From Deltaproteobacteria bacterium (GTDB taxonomy: Bacteria > Desulfobacterota > Binatia > UBA1149 > CAITLU01): DNA of 39,391 bases. The DNA lies in assembly GCA_016218925.1 (NCBI GenBank), contig JACRCR010000033.1:1-39391 (forward strand). Direction: 5' to 3'. This document shows, piece after piece, positions 1 through 8,525 of this stretch. Within the stretch, counting starts at the first letter, position 1; each line of letters begins with the position of its first letter. The notes under the pieces are model-generated. The model did not search any database. It saw nothing but the letters and a program-made list of their open reading frames with translations, and was not told where the DNA came from. The position numbers and the translations under genes are program-made.

Positions 1-597
1 GATCAACCCATTATCTCCCCCTCGATCGCAAACACGCTCGCGGCGCTGGCCGCGGCAACGTGTCTGTCGGTCATCCTTGCCGGCACATCTGATGCCGTCG
101 CTGCACCGACTGCGACCTTGCCGCGGATCGCTACGCCCACCGCGGCGCAACTCGCGAAGGGTTCCTACGGCTGCGGCTGGGCTCACCTGGGCGCACTGCG
201 CCAGTGGCAGCAGCGCATCGCCGAAGCGCGAACCGTGAGCGAGGCCCGCGAGCTCGCTGCGGGTCCGGTCCGGACTGCGCGCCACGCGCTCGGCGTGGCG
301 CGCATCGCCAACCCGTGGAGTGCCTCGCTGGCGAAGGCGGACACCCGGCTTTCCGAATTCGAACGCGGGGTCGAGACCAGCCCTACCGCGGCTGACGTCG
401 CAGCCCGATTCGGCGGCCTGGTCAAAATCGACCCCTCGGGCAAGGACCCGGTGATGCTCGCCGACCTGCAGGTTGCGAACGTAAAGGTCGACGGCCCCGG
501 CGGATGCCGCTACAGCACCGGCGAGATCGTCGCGATCGTGATCGGATTCATCCTGTTCATCATCCCCGGAATCATCCTGTTAGTGGTGCTGTGCTGA
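1..597 (+). CDS. Exported protein with C-terminal membrane anchor (5' partial)
   Basis: The reading frame is open to the left edge of the window, so the true start lies outside or at the edge. The visible N-terminus contains a hydrophobic stretch (LAALAAATCLSVILAG) followed by Ala-rich residues ending near VAAP, which looks like a Sec signal peptide. A roughly 130-residue hydrophilic middle follows. The protein ends in a strongly hydrophobic helix (IVAIVIGFILFIIPGIILL) directly before the stop. A TTG at 118 is in frame but would remove the signal peptide, so I prefer the longer form. I do not recognise the family. A processed N-terminus plus a C-terminal anchor suggests a periplasmic domain tethered to the inner membrane; that is inference. 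Confidence 0.6.
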   Translation, partial: DQPIISPSIANTLAALAAATCLSVILAGTSDAVAAPTATLPRIATPTAAQLAKGSYGCGWAHLGALRQWQQRIAEARTVSEARELAAGPVRTARHALGVARIANPWSASLAKADTRLSEFERGVETSPTAADVAARFGGLVKIDPSGKDPVMLADLQVANVKVDGPGGCRYSTGEIVAIVIGFILFIIPGIILLVVLC

Positions 598-663
598 CGA
601 AACGACACTGGCGCCGCGCGCCGCACGCCAACGGTATCGTGCCGCGATCTTGAAGGAGTAGAA

Positions 664-747
664 GTGTCCCTCGACGTTGCGAGTTGGAACCAACTGCTTG
701 AATGGCTCCGGGAGCTGGATCTGGTGCGGAACACTCAGACGGCATGA
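664..747 (+). CDS. Possible 27-residue small ORF
   Basis: A GTG codon is preceded by a strong Shine-Dalgarno sequence (GAAGGAG, 653-659) at 4 bases. It opens a 27-codon frame ending in TGA. The peptide begins MSLDVASWNQLLEWLRELDL and could form an amphipathic helix. It sits in an otherwise empty gap of about 290 bases before the DUF433 gene. It may be a real micropeptide, the leader of the toxin-antitoxin pair, or the start of a decayed gene. No family is recognised. Confidence 0.3.
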   Translation: MSLDVASWNQLLEWLRELDLVRNTQTA

Positions 748-891
748 GCACGAGCGCGCGGGAAACGATCGCGGATCGGCCCCTGCGCCCCTGCTGGGGC
801 CATCCTTCGCGGGGTTGGAACCAGCGTAACCGGCCAGGTGAACTCCAGAGCCGCCTTGTCCGAGAGTCGGAGCGCGAGTATCCTCGTGTCC

Positions 892-1119
892 GTGAGCCCG
901 CTCGACCGCATCAGCGTCGATCCTGAGGTCCGCTTCGGCAAGCCTTGCGTGCGGGGGACCCGCATAACCGTCGGCGAGGTGCTGGCCTACCTGGCAGGCG
1001 GCCGAGAAGAGTCCGAACTCCGCGCCGACTTTCCCCAACTCGCCCACGAGGATGTCCTGGCCTGCCTCGCCTTCGCGGCTGAGCGGGAGAGGCGGGTAAC
1101 TGCCGTCGCAGGGCTCTGA
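892..1119 (+). CDS. DUF433 antitoxin-like protein
   Basis: This is a small protein of the DUF433 family, usually the antitoxin-side partner of a DUF5615 PIN-like toxin. The diagnostic block is LDRISVDPEVRFGKPCVRGTRITV near the N-terminus, followed by a helical region (VGEVLAYLAGG, LRADFPQLAHEDVLACLAFA) that resembles a small DNA-binding fold. The start is uncertain. GTG at 892 gives MSPLDRI, matching the usual family start and length of about 75 residues; GTG at 886 and 838 are in-frame alternatives. The stop lies 3 bases before the next gene, so the two are translationally linked. Autoregulation of the pair is known for such modules but no operator was identified. Confidence 0.8.
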   Translation: MSPLDRISVDPEVRFGKPCVRGTRITVGEVLAYLAGGREESELRADFPQLAHEDVLACLAFAAERERRVTAVAGL

Positions 1120-1122
1120 CCC

Positions 1123-1464
1123 GTGCCGAAACTCCTCTTCGACGAGAACCTCTCCGAGGCCGTCGTCGACGCGATCAGCGATCTCTTTCCCCGCTCCGTC
1201 CACCTACGGCCACTCGGTCTCGGCGGGGCCTCCGATGCCGAGGTGTGGGAGACGGCCAAGAAACTCGGCCTGATCCTGGTCACGAGAGACTACGACTTCC
1301 AGATCATGAGCGTGATGCACGGGCACCCGCCGAAGGTCATCCATCTGGATGCGTTCAATCCATCCAACGCAGATGTCATCCGGATTTTGCGGCGACATGC
1401 CACAGACATCGGTCGCTTTGCGGAAGACGCGGAGAGCAGCTTCCTCGGTCTTCGCATCCGTTGA
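1123..1464 (+). CDS. DUF5615 PIN-like toxin
   Basis: This 113-residue protein belongs to the DUF5615 (PIN-like) family, predicted to be a ribonuclease toxin. Acidic residues expected of a PIN-like metal site are visible in LLFDENLS near the N-terminus and in LVTRDYDF in the centre. It starts with GTG and follows the DUF433 gene by 3 bases, which is the standard order of this toxin-antitoxin type. The pair lies just upstream of two tRNA genes on the other strand. RNase activity is inferred from the family and not visible in the sequence itself. Confidence 0.8.
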   Translation: MPKLLFDENLSEAVVDAISDLFPRSVHLRPLGLGGASDAEVWETAKKLGLILVTRDYDFQIMSVMHGHPPKVIHLDAFNPSNADVIRILRRHATDIGRFAEDAESSFLGLRIR

Positions 1465-1531
1465 GCGCGGTGATCCGGCAAAGGTCCGGCGCGGCGTCTC
1501 GGGGCACGGCTGCGACGCGTTGGTAAGAGAG

Positions 1532-1606
1532 TGTCCCCGACGGGATTTGAACCCGTGTTACCGGCGTGAAAGGCCGGTGTCCTGGGCCGGGCTAGACGAC
1601 GGGGAC
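1532..1606 (-). tRNA. tRNA-Glu (anticodon TTC)
   Basis: The minus strand folds as a complete cloverleaf of 75 bases. The acceptor stem GTCCCCG pairs with CGGGGAC. The anticodon stem CCGGC/GCCGG closes the loop CTTTCAC with anticodon TTC. The T arm contains GGTTCAAATCC. CCA is not encoded. It lies 28 bases downstream of tRNA-Lys and is probably co-transcribed with it. Confidence 0.95.
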
Positions 1607-1634
1607 GAAAAGATCTCTACGTCATTCCAAACGA

Positions 1635-1707
1635 TGAGCCGTGCTGGACTCGAACCAGCGACCCGCTGCTTAAAAGGCAGCTGCTCTACCGCCTGAGCTA
1701 ACGGCTC
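1635..1707 (-). tRNA. tRNA-Lys (anticodon TTT)
   Basis: The minus strand gives a 73-base cloverleaf. The acceptor stem GAGCCGT pairs with ACGGCTC. The anticodon stem GCTGC/GCAGC closes the loop CTTTTAA with anticodon TTT. The T arm contains GGTTCGAGTCC. CCA is not encoded. It is the first gene of a two-tRNA unit reading leftwards, with tRNA-Glu following. Confidence 0.95.
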
Positions 1708-1721
1708 AAAAATAGCCTCGG

Positions 1722-1749
1722 ACCATACCAACCCGGCCTCTTTTTGCAA
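1722..1749 (-). promoter_or_regulatory. Candidate promoter of the tRNA-Lys/tRNA-Glu unit
   Basis: On the minus strand TTGCAA (-35-like) is followed after 16 bases by TATGGT (-10-like), ending about 15 bases before the tRNA-Lys 5' end. Position and spacing fit a sigma-70-type tRNA promoter. The match is moderate and untested. Confidence 0.4.
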
Positions 1750-1860
1750 CTCACCGGGCGCGCGGGTGGCTGCCGGTCGGTCGCGCCTCCACATCCGAGC
1801 GGCAGCGCGGACACGGCGACCGCAGTTCCGAATTCGCGCCGGCGCGGATAGGAAATGCGG

Positions 1861-2268
1861 ATGCGCTACTGGCTGGCCAAATCGGAACCATCAACGTATT
1901 CGTGGGAGCGTTTTCTCGCAGACGGACGCACGGTCTGGGACGGAGTGCGCAACGCCCAGGCACGCAACCACCTGGCGGCGATGAAGAAAGGCGACCGGGT
2001 GCTCTTCTACCACAGCGGGGACGGCAAGGCGGTCGTCGGCATCGCCAGCGTCGTGCGCAGCGCCTACCCGGATCCCACCAGCGCCGACCCGCGCTGGCTC
2101 GCGGTGGATCTCGCGCCACTCAGAGTTCTGGAACATCCAGTCACGCTGAGCGCGATCAAGGCCGTGCCTTCGCTGCGCTCCATCGCGCTGGTTCGGCAGA
2201 GCCGCCTTTCCGTGATGCAGCTTGGCGCGGACGAATTCGCCGCCATCCTCGCGATCGCCGAGGTCTGA
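1861..2268 (+). CDS. EVE domain-containing protein
   Basis: This 135-residue protein is a single EVE domain, a PUA-like fold thought to bind modified bases in DNA or RNA. It opens with RYWLAKSEPSTYSW, the classic EVE start, followed by WDGVRNAQARNHLAAMKKGDRVLFYHS, the second conserved block. I chose ATG 1861 over ATG 1855 because AGGA at 1850-1853 is then spaced 7 bases away. Length matches stand-alone EVE proteins. The next gene, a methyltransferase, starts 7 bases after the stop, so the two probably form an operon. The ligand is unknown. Confidence 0.9.
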   Translation: MRYWLAKSEPSTYSWERFLADGRTVWDGVRNAQARNHLAAMKKGDRVLFYHSGDGKAVVGIASVVRSAYPDPTSADPRWLAVDLAPLRVLEHPVTLSAIKAVPSLRSIALVRQSRLSVMQLGADEFAAILAIAEV

Positions 2269-2275
2269 GGCGGCG

Positions 2276-3016
2276 GTGGACTTGCGCGGCTCCACCGAGA
2301 CGACCATCGCGGGCCTCACTGCGCACTACACCTGCATTGATCTCGTCGTCGAAGATGACGGATCCGGCCCCCTCGCATCTGCCTCGATCGCGCTCTACCT
2401 GCTCGCCGAACCCGAACGCGCCATCGACGCGCAGGCGCTGCTGCGTGAGAGCGTGATCCCGGATCCCCCCTACTGGGCGTTGGTGTGGACCGGCGCCCGG
2501 GCGATCGCCGCGCTGCTGCTGGAGGGTGGTTCCTTGCAGCCGCGACGCGTTCTGGATCTCGGCTGCGGGCTCGGCCTGTCAGGACTGGCGGCTGCCGAGC
2601 GCGGCGCTCGCGTCGTGTTCGGCGACTACCTGGAGGAGCCGCTCGAATTCGTGAGGGCTTCGCTGGCGCGCCGCGATCTGCGATGCGTGGCGACCGACGG
2701 GCACCCATCGATTCATCACGAAGTACGCCGCATCGACTTTACCTGCGATCGTCTCGGCGAGCGCTTCGACCTGATCCTTGCCGCTGACGTCGTCTACGAC
2801 CCCGCTCACTACCAGGTCTTGGCGGAATTTCTCGACCTCCACCTCGAAGACGACGGAAGGGTGCTGCTCACCGAAAGCCTGCGCGCCGACGCACGCGTTT
2901 TTCTCGACGGGCTGTGTGTGCGCGGATTCGAGGACGATCGCCGCTGCCTGTGGGTGTTGGAGGACGGCCGCCGCGAACGCACCTGGCTGCACACGCTGCG
3001 ACGCCGGCCGCTGTGA
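2276..3016 (+). CDS. Class I SAM-dependent methyltransferase (protein-lysine MTase-like)
   Basis: This is a Rossmann-fold methyltransferase of about 246 residues. Motif I is VLDLGCGLGLSGLAAAERGA, then an acidic end of strand 2 (VVFGDYLEEPLEF), and a post-motif FDLILAADVVYDP that resembles the eukaryotic METTL and ETFB-lysine methyltransferase group. The segment PPYWALVWTGARAIA before motif I is also typical of that group. GTG 2276 is chosen because GAGG lies 5 bases upstream. A longer in-frame start at 2222 would overlap the EVE gene. The substrate cannot be told from sequence; a protein lysine is the best family-based guess. Confidence 0.8.
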   Translation: MDLRGSTETTIAGLTAHYTCIDLVVEDDGSGPLASASIALYLLAEPERAIDAQALLRESVIPDPPYWALVWTGARAIAALLLEGGSLQPRRVLDLGCGLGLSGLAAAERGARVVFGDYLEEPLEFVRASLARRDLRCVATDGHPSIHHEVRRIDFTCDRLGERFDLILAADVVYDPAHYQVLAEFLDLHLEDDGRVLLTESLRADARVFLDGLCVRGFEDDRRCLWVLEDGRRERTWLHTLRRRPL

Positions 3017-3085
3017 GCCGGCGCCGACGCTCCGCGCGCGATCCGCACCTTCCTATGCGCGTTGACTCATACACGCGCGGGGTAA

Positions 3086-3116
3086 CCACGCGGATTGCAG
3101 CACTCCATCCGCGCGG
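3086..3116. terminator. Hairpin between convergent genes
   Basis: Two 12-base arms (3086-3097 and 3105-3116) pair with two mismatches around a 7-base loop. They lie between the ends of the methyltransferase gene and the convergent RNA methyltransferase gene. There is no T-run, so intrinsic termination is only a possibility. Confidence 0.25.
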
Positions 3117-3138
3117 CGACAGCTTCGTCGACGACTTA

Positions 3139-4302
3139 TTACGCGAGGTTGTCCTCGCCCACCGCGACCACCGGCCGCGGCGGGCGCGGTCCGTGGAACT
3201 GATAGTAGGTGCATTCGATCTGCGCATTGTAGAGCTTGCGGCGGCGCTCGGCCCGGCGCCCCACCACCCGCTCGAAATCCGGCCACGAGGTAAGAACGAA
3301 GAAGGACCAGGTTGGCAGTCCGGCGAACACGCGCGGGATCGACTCGTATAGCGCGCGTACGTCGCGGCGCTGCTCGAGCCGCACGCCGTAGGGCGGGTTG
3401 GTAACGATGCAGCCGTACGATCGCGACGACGCCAACTCGGCGAACGCGCGGCGCTGGAAGTGGATGTCCTGCTCCACCCCGGCTCTCGAGGCGTGCCGGC
3501 GCGCCATCGACAACTCGTTCTCGTCGAGATCGTTGCCGAGAATGCGCTCGGCAAGCGGCGCCGAGCGTGCGTCGCGGGCCTCCTCCAGCGCAAGTCCCCA
3601 GGCATCTGCGTCGAACGTCGGCCAGCACTCGGCCGCGAACGAGCGCTGCAGGCCCGGCGCAATGTTGCGACCGATCATCGCGGCTTCGATGCAGATCGTT
3701 CCGGATCCGCAGAACGGATCGATCAGAGGCCGGTCGCGCTTCCAGAAGCTGAGCAGCACCAGGCCAGCGGCGAGCGTTTCGCGAAGCGGCGCTGCACCGG
3801 TCAGGTCGCGATAGCCGCGCTTGTGCAGTCCGTCGCCGGAAGTGTCGATAGTCAGCGTGGCAACGTCTTCGAGCACAGAGACCTCCACCGCGACGCGCGC
3901 GCCGGTCTCGGGCAGCGTCGATGTGTGGTACGCGCTGCGCAGCTTTTCGACGATCGCCTTCTTGACGGCGCGTTGCAGCGCCGGGACGCTGGTCAGAGAG
4001 CTCTTGACCGACCGGCCCGCGACGGGGAATTCGGCATCGCGCGCGATCCACTGCTCCCACGGCAGCGCATAGACACCGTCGAACAAAGCCTCAAAATCCG
4101 CCGCGGCGTGGCGCCCGACGCGAATCTGCACGCGGTCGGCCGTGCGCAGCCACAGGTTGGTTCGCGCCACCGCCAGCGCGTCGCCGCTGAACTCGACGCG
4201 TCCGGTCTGGGTTATCGTGGCAGCGTAGCCGAGACCTTCGAGTTCGCGGGCAAGCACCGCTTCGAGGCCGAACGTGGAGGTCGCGATGAGATCGAGTTGC
4301 AT
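3139..4302 (-). CDS. THUMP-domain RNA methyltransferase (RlmL N-terminal-like)
   Basis: This 387-residue protein resembles the N-terminal methyltransferase half of RlmK/L, which makes m2G in 23S rRNA, and the stand-alone YpsC-type homologues. The order is an N-terminal ferredoxin-like and THUMP region (about 1-155), then a UPF0020-type methyltransferase domain with the SAM motif DPFCGSGT (195-202), GNDLDENEL (about 257) and the catalytic NPPYG (302-306). ATG 4302 gives the family start MQLDLIATSTFGLEAVLARE. The frame is open further upstream, but that would overlap pgm. It lies 8 bases downstream of pgm and is probably co-transcribed. The exact rRNA target is inferred from the family. Confidence 0.9.
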   Translation of the reverse strand: MQLDLIATSTFGLEAVLARELEGLGYAATITQTGRVEFSGDALAVARTNLWLRTADRVQIRVGRHAAADFEALFDGVYALPWEQWIARDAEFPVAGRSVKSSLTSVPALQRAVKKAIVEKLRSAYHTSTLPETGARVAVEVSVLEDVATLTIDTSGDGLHKRGYRDLTGAAPLRETLAAGLVLLSFWKRDRPLIDPFCGSGTICIEAAMIGRNIAPGLQRSFAAECWPTFDADAWGLALEEARDARSAPLAERILGNDLDENELSMARRHASRAGVEQDIHFQRRAFAELASSRSYGCIVTNPPYGVRLEQRRDVRALYESIPRVFAGLPTWSFFVLTSWPDFERVVGRRAERRRKLYNAQIECTYYQFHGPRPPRPVVAVGEDNLA

Positions 4303-4310
4303 CGCGGCGG

Positions 4311-5957
4311 TCAGCGGCCGGCCAGCGCAGCGCCGACGATGGCCTCGGCCTCGGACTGGATCCGGCGCAAGTGATCGGCGTCGATGAAGCTCTCCGCGTA
4401 GATCTTGTAGACGTCTTCGGTCCCCGAGGGGCGCGCCGCAAACCACCCGTTCGCGGCGGTCACCTTCAGTCCACCGATGGCGGCGCCGTTACCGGGGGCC
4501 CTGGTGAGTTTCGCCGTGATCGGCTCACCGGCCAAGGTAGTCGCGGTCACCGCTTCGGGAGACAATGCCGCCAGTGTCTTCTTGCCCGCCGGTGAAACCG
4601 GCGCGTCGATTCGCTCGTACAGCGGCGAACCGTAACGGGTCTCGAGATCGCGATAGTGTTCTGCCGGCTCGCATCCGGTGACAGCGGTCATCTCGGCCGC
4701 CAGCAGGTCGAGCAGGATGCCGTCCTTGTCGGTCGTCCACACGCTGCCGTCGATGCGCAGGAACGACGCTCCGGCGCTTTCCTCACCGCCGAAACCGCAC
4801 GACCCCTCCAGCAACCCCTGCACGAACCACTTGAAACCGACCGGCACTTCGCTCAGCCGCCGCCCCAGCCCCGCGGCGACCCGATCGATCATCGAACTCG
4901 ACACCAGCGTCTTGCCGACTGCGACATCGTTGCCCCAGCGCGGCCGGTGCGCGAACAGGTACGAGATCGCCACCGCCAGATAGTGATTGGGGTTCATCAG
5001 GCCCACCGACGGGGTGACGATACCGTGACGGTCCGAGTCGGCGTCGTTGCCGAAGGCGACGCTGAACCGATCCTTCAGATGGATCAGGCTGGCCATCGCC
5101 GACGCCGACGAACAGTCCATGCGGATCTTGCCGTCCTTGTCCACCGTCATGAACGAGAACGTAGGATCGACCGCTCGATTGACGACTTCGAGATCGAGCC
5201 CGTAGATCGACGCGATCGGATCCCAGTAGGCCACGTTGGAACCGCCCATCGGGTCCACGCCGATCTTGATCTTGGCACGTGCGACCGCACCGAGATCCAA
5301 CACGGTGGCGAGATCGGCAACGTAGGGACCAACGTAGTCGTGGCGGTGGGTAGTGGCAGCCGCCAGCGCACGTGCATACGACCAGCGCCGCACACCGGCC
5401 AGACCCGCGGCAAGATACTCGTTCGCACGGGCTTCGATCCTGCCGGTCACGTCGGTGTCGGCCGGACCTCCCGAAGGAGGGTTGTACTTGAAGCCGCCGT
5501 CTTCGGGAGGGTTGTGCGAAGGCGTGACAACGACACCGTCTGCCACGCCCGCAGTGCGTCCGCGGTTGTGGCTGAGGATCGCGTGCGAGATCACCGGAGT
5601 GGGCGTGAACCCCAGCCCGTCCTGGATCACCGTGTCGACCCCGTTGGCAGCGAGTACCTCGAGCGTCGAAACGAAGGCCGGCTCGGACAGTGCGTGCGTG
5701 TCGATGCCGACGTAGAGCGGACCGTCGATCCCGCGCTCGGCCCTGAAATCACACACCGCCTGCGTGATCGCCAATACGTGGGCCTCGTTGAACGAGCCAC
5801 GCAGCGATGACCCGCGATGCCCGGAGGTTCCGAAAGCCACCCTCTGCGAGGGATCCTCGACGTCGGGCCGCGCGGCGAAATAGGCCGCGACCAGTCGCGG
5901 CACGTTGACGAGAATATCACGAGGGGCCGGCTTGCCGGCGAGCGGGTGGATGGCCAT
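4311..5957 (-). CDS. pgm: Phosphoglucomutase, alpha-D-glucose phosphate-specific
   Basis: Pgm interconverts glucose-1-phosphate and glucose-6-phosphate in the cytoplasm, linking glycolysis to glycogen, trehalose and UDP-glucose synthesis. The 548-residue protein matches the E. coli Pgm length. It shows [10 protein letters not shown] (about 40-49), the phosphoserine loop [12 protein letters not shown] (Ser147), the metal loop with D-A-D-S-D-R, the sugar-binding GGEESAG and a C-terminal phosphate-binding [19 protein letters not shown] 5957 ([11 protein letters not shown]) matches the family N-terminus. A GTG six codons upstream is an alternative and has a GGAG sequence nearby. The RNA methyltransferase gene follows after 8 bases. 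Confidence 0.97.
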   Translation of the reverse strand: MAIHPLAGKPAPRDILVNVPRLVAAYFAARPDVEDPSQRVAFGTSGHRGSSLRGSFNEAHVLAITQAVCDFRAERGIDGPLYVGIDTHALSEPAFVSTLEVLAANGVDTVIQDGLGFTPTPVISHAILSHNRGRTAGVADGVVVTPSHNPPEDGGFKYNPPSGGPADTDVTGRIEARANEYLAAGLAGVRRWSYARALAAATTHRHDYVGPYVADLATVLDLGAVARAKIKIGVDPMGGSNVAYWDPIASIYGLDLEVVNRAVDPTFSFMTVDKDGKIRMDCSSASAMASLIHLKDRFSVAFGNDADSDRHGIVTPSVGLMNPNHYLAVAISYLFAHRPRWGNDVAVGKTLVSSSMIDRVAAGLGRRLSEVPVGFKWFVQGLLEGSCGFGGEESAGASFLRIDGSVWTTDKDGILLDLLAAEMTAVTGCEPAEHYRDLETRYGSPLYERIDAPVSPAGKKTLAALSPEAVTATTLAGEPITAKLTRAPGNGAAIGGLKVTAANGWFAARPSGTEDVYKIYAESFIDADHLRRIQSEAEAIVGAALAGR

Positions 5958-6025
5958 CGAAGGCTTGTAGCGCACGCGCTCCGTCGGGTCAGACCGACGG
6001 GTTCAGCTCCGCCGCGCGGATTGCG

Positions 6026-6466
6026 CTACCGAACGGCCGCTGCGGCCTTGGCGCCGGCAGCCTCCGCCTCGGCCTTGGCGCGGTCCTCGAGCGCGCCGGG
6101 CTGCGGCTTGCTCTCGTGCGCGAGATCCGGGGTCTGAGCGTCGTGGAAATGGCCGTGCTCCTGGTTCCACACCTTGCCGGGAGCCACCGAATGCGTACCG
6201 TCCTTTCCGCCCTTCACGTGCCAGTGTCCGTGCTCGGCCGACCACACCCGGTGCGAGGCATCGCCGTCAGCAGTGACGAGGGCCCGTACCACCGCGACGG
6301 CGCCGACCAGTAGCATCACCGCCGCCAGCAGCCCCGCGATCCGAAAGAAGTTCCCCTCCGCATCAGCCTGGGGCGCCTCGGCGGAACCGCAACAACGTTT
6401 GAACTTCTTGCCGCTGCCGCAGCCACACAACTGATTGCGACCCGCTCTCGTGACCGTGCTCGCCAT
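6026..6466 (-). CDS. SEC-C motif membrane protein with duplicated His motif
   Basis: This 146-residue protein combines an N-terminal SEC-C zinc motif (NQLCGCGSGKKFKRCC, residues 11-26), one transmembrane helix (about 41-62) and a C-terminal tail. The tail carries two copies of a His-rich motif: VWSAEHGHWH (74-83) and VWNQEHGHFH (99-108). A highly Ala/Glu/Lys-rich end follows. SEC-C is the zinc-binding tail known from SecA and many small proteins. Here it would lie in the cytoplasm with the His repeats on the other side of the membrane. The function is unknown; a metal-binding or envelope role is inference. ATG 6466 was chosen because the SEC-C motif begins just after it. It is divergent from the DUF3293 gene. 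Confidence 0.7.
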   Translation of the reverse strand: MASTVTRAGRNQLCGCGSGKKFKRCCGSAEAPQADAEGNFFRIAGLLAAVMLLVGAVAVVRALVTADGDASHRVWSAEHGHWHVKGGKDGTHSVAPGKVWNQEHGHFHDAQTPDLAHESKPQPGALEDRAKAEAEAAGAKAAAAVR

Positions 6467-6594
6467 GGCGGCGAACCCTAGCACAATGCGGCAACGAGCG
6501 AAGTCGCGCTCCCGCCGGCGGGGCCAGCGCCAGCCGCCGGGGGGAAGTGCCAAGCGGGCCTTTGATCGCTCGGGCCCCTTTGTTATGCAGGCAC

Positions 6595-7077
6595 ATGGCC
6601 CTGCCCGCGTCGCGTTTCGATCCCTGTTGGGACGCGTATCCAAACACGGTGATCGAGATCGGAGACGCCGGGGAGCTGCGCATCGACCTTCGCCTCCCGA
6701 TCGGCCCCGCGCAAATCGAGGCGCTCTCCAGGCTCGGCCTTGGTGGTTCGTTCGCCGTTGTCACCGCCTGCAACCCGCGTGGCCGCCGGCTCGCCGCGCC
6801 GCACAACGAACGCCGCGGCAGACGGTTGCACGCGCGAATAGCGGCCCAAGCAGTCACGTGTTGCCGAGCCGACGGAGTGGCCGCCGACGCCAGTCATCGC
6901 GAGCCCGGGTTCGCCGTCGCTACCGACTTGAAAACCGCCGTCGCGCTCGCGGCCGCCTGCGAGCAATCGGCAATCTTCTGGTTCGATGGCCTGCGCTTTC
7001 GAATAGTGCCGGTGCTCGAGGCAGGCGCCGCCGCAATCGACCTTCCGGCGGGCCAGACACCCGCGCCGGTGTCATGA
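6595..7077 (+). CDS. DUF3293 domain-containing protein
   Basis: The 160-residue product matches the DUF3293 pattern. It has SFAVVTACNPRGRRL followed by an Asn-containing NERRGRRL block, then EPGFAVATDLKTAVALAAACEQSAIFWFDG near the C-terminus. The family has no established function. ATG 6595 gives MALPASRFDPCWDAY; a GTG at 6547 is in frame but adds residues unlike the family. Its TGA overlaps the start of the downstream lipoprotein gene (ATGA, 7074-7077), which implies translational coupling. Confidence 0.75.
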   Translation: MALPASRFDPCWDAYPNTVIEIGDAGELRIDLRLPIGPAQIEALSRLGLGGSFAVVTACNPRGRRLAAPHNERRGRRLHARIAAQAVTCCRADGVAADASHREPGFAVATDLKTAVALAAACEQSAIFWFDGLRFRIVPVLEAGAAAIDLPAGQTPAPVS

Positions 7078-8507
7078 TGTCTGAGATGGGAAGAACGGCG
7101 AGGTCACTGTTGCGAGCACTCCCGCTCGCGGCGAGCCTGCTGATCGCCTGTCACGGCAAGCCGACGCCGCTCGTCACGCTGCCGCAACAGGCGCCGAAGA
7201 ACGTCGTCTTTCACCGTGTCGCAGTGCTCGACGTCGCGGCCGGGACCTCGCGACCGAGCCTCGACGTGATCGTATCCGACGGGCGCATCGCGGCGATCGG
7301 CGCGCACGGAACACTGACGCCGCCGCGCGGCGCGTTCGAAGTCGACGGCACCGGCGCGACTCTGGTTCCGGGATTGATTGACAGTCACGGGCACGTCGGT
7401 AACCAGTCGGCCCCGCCGTGGGCCGGGCAGTTCCCCGATCCCGACCGTAATCTTCAGTCTTACCTCTATTGCGGAATCACCACCGTGCTGGATCCGGCGG
7501 ACATGGCCTCGAAGGCATTCGCTCGCCGTGACGCCGTGGCCGGCGGCAGTTTACCTGGGCCCGCGATCTACGCAGCCGGGCCGATGCTCACCGCGCCGGG
7601 CGGCCACCCGATCCCGGCGATCAACGCGTTGGCTCCATGGTGGCTGGCCTGGTACGTCAGGCGCGACGCGACGCGCGTCGTCGACTCCGCGCAGGACGCC
7701 GTTCGCGCCGTCGCCGAACTGGCCGGCGCCGGCGCCGACGTGGTCAAGCTGAGCGTCGACAGCATCCCCGAAAGCGCTCCGCGGCTGCGCAAGGAACTGC
7801 TCGACGCGGTCGTCCAGGAATCTCACCGCCGCGGACTGCGCGTGGTCGCGCACATCGGCTCCTACGGCGACGCGATCGACGCAGGCAAGGCCGGCGTCGA
7901 TGCGTTGATGCACATGGTCTACAAGCAGGCGATTTCGGCCGAGCAGGCCGGGCTCGTCGCTTCCTTCCACGTTCCGATGGTCGCAACCATCGGGGTGTTC
8001 GAGAGCTACGCGCTGCTGGGCCAGCGCAAGCGTGAAGCGACCGCTCTGGAGCGGCAGACCGTCCCGGCGGCGATTCTGGATTCGTTCGACACCATCCCCT
8101 CCGGAGCCGTCAGCGACGACTTCCTGCACTACTTCGAGTCGCTGCGACTGCTGCGCCGCCAATGGCGCGACAACGTCCGCTTGCTGCGCGAGGCCGGAGT
8201 GACGATCCTGGCCGGCAGCGACGCCCAGTCCGGAGTGTTCCCCGGCCCCGGCCTGCACCGCGAGTTGGCGTTGATGGTCGAGACCGGAATGACGCCTGCG
8301 CAGGCGCTACGCGCCGCGACACTCGACGCGGCGCGTTTCCTCAGCGGTAGCGAAGACCCGGACTTCGGCACGATCGCGGTCGGCAAGCGCGCCGACCTGC
8401 TACTGGTCGAAGGCAATCCGGCCTTCAACGTTTCCGCGCTGGCTCGGATCCGCGCGGTGATGAAGAACGGCGTTCTGCTCGAGCGCCATCCTGTGGCCAA
8501 CCCTTAA
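7074..8507 (+). CDS. Amidohydrolase-family lipoprotein
   Basis: This 477-residue metal-dependent hydrolase of the amidohydrolase superfamily (imidazolonepropionase/prolidase-like branch) has a lipobox LIAC at Cys26, so it should be a lipid-anchored envelope protein. The metal-site residues are all visible: HxH in IDSHGHVG (His105, His107), Lys225 in ADVVKLSVDS as a likely carboxylated lysine, His260 (VVAHIG), His280 (ALMHMVY) and the Asp of ILAGSDAQSG. The C-terminal ADLLLVEGNPAFNVSAL closes the composite beta-sandwich typical of the family. The start overlaps the DUF3293 stop by 4 bases; ATG 7077 and 7086 are also possible. The substrate is unknown; peptidase or cyclic-amide hydrolase are the family options. 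Confidence 0.88.
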   Translation: MMSEMGRTARSLLRALPLAASLLIACHGKPTPLVTLPQQAPKNVVFHRVAVLDVAAGTSRPSLDVIVSDGRIAAIGAHGTLTPPRGAFEVDGTGATLVPGLIDSHGHVGNQSAPPWAGQFPDPDRNLQSYLYCGITTVLDPADMASKAFARRDAVAGGSLPGPAIYAAGPMLTAPGGHPIPAINALAPWWLAWYVRRDATRVVDSAQDAVRAVAELAGAGADVVKLSVDSIPESAPRLRKELLDAVVQESHRRGLRVVAHIGSYGDAIDAGKAGVDALMHMVYKQAISAEQAGLVASFHVPMVATIGVFESYALLGQRKREATALERQTVPAAILDSFDTIPSGAVSDDFLHYFESLRLLRRQWRDNVRLLREAGVTILAGSDAQSGVFPGPGLHRELALMVETGMTPAQALRAATLDAARFLSGSEDPDFGTIAVGKRADLLLVEGNPAFNVSALARIRAVMKNGVLLERHPVANP

Positions 8508-8525
8508 CCCGGCAAGAAGATCGCC

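Noticed and set aside
1558-1794. Apparent 78-residue minus-strand protein across the tRNA genes
   Set aside because: It reads through tRNA-Lys and part of tRNA-Glu; the sequence is that of tRNA arms in translation.
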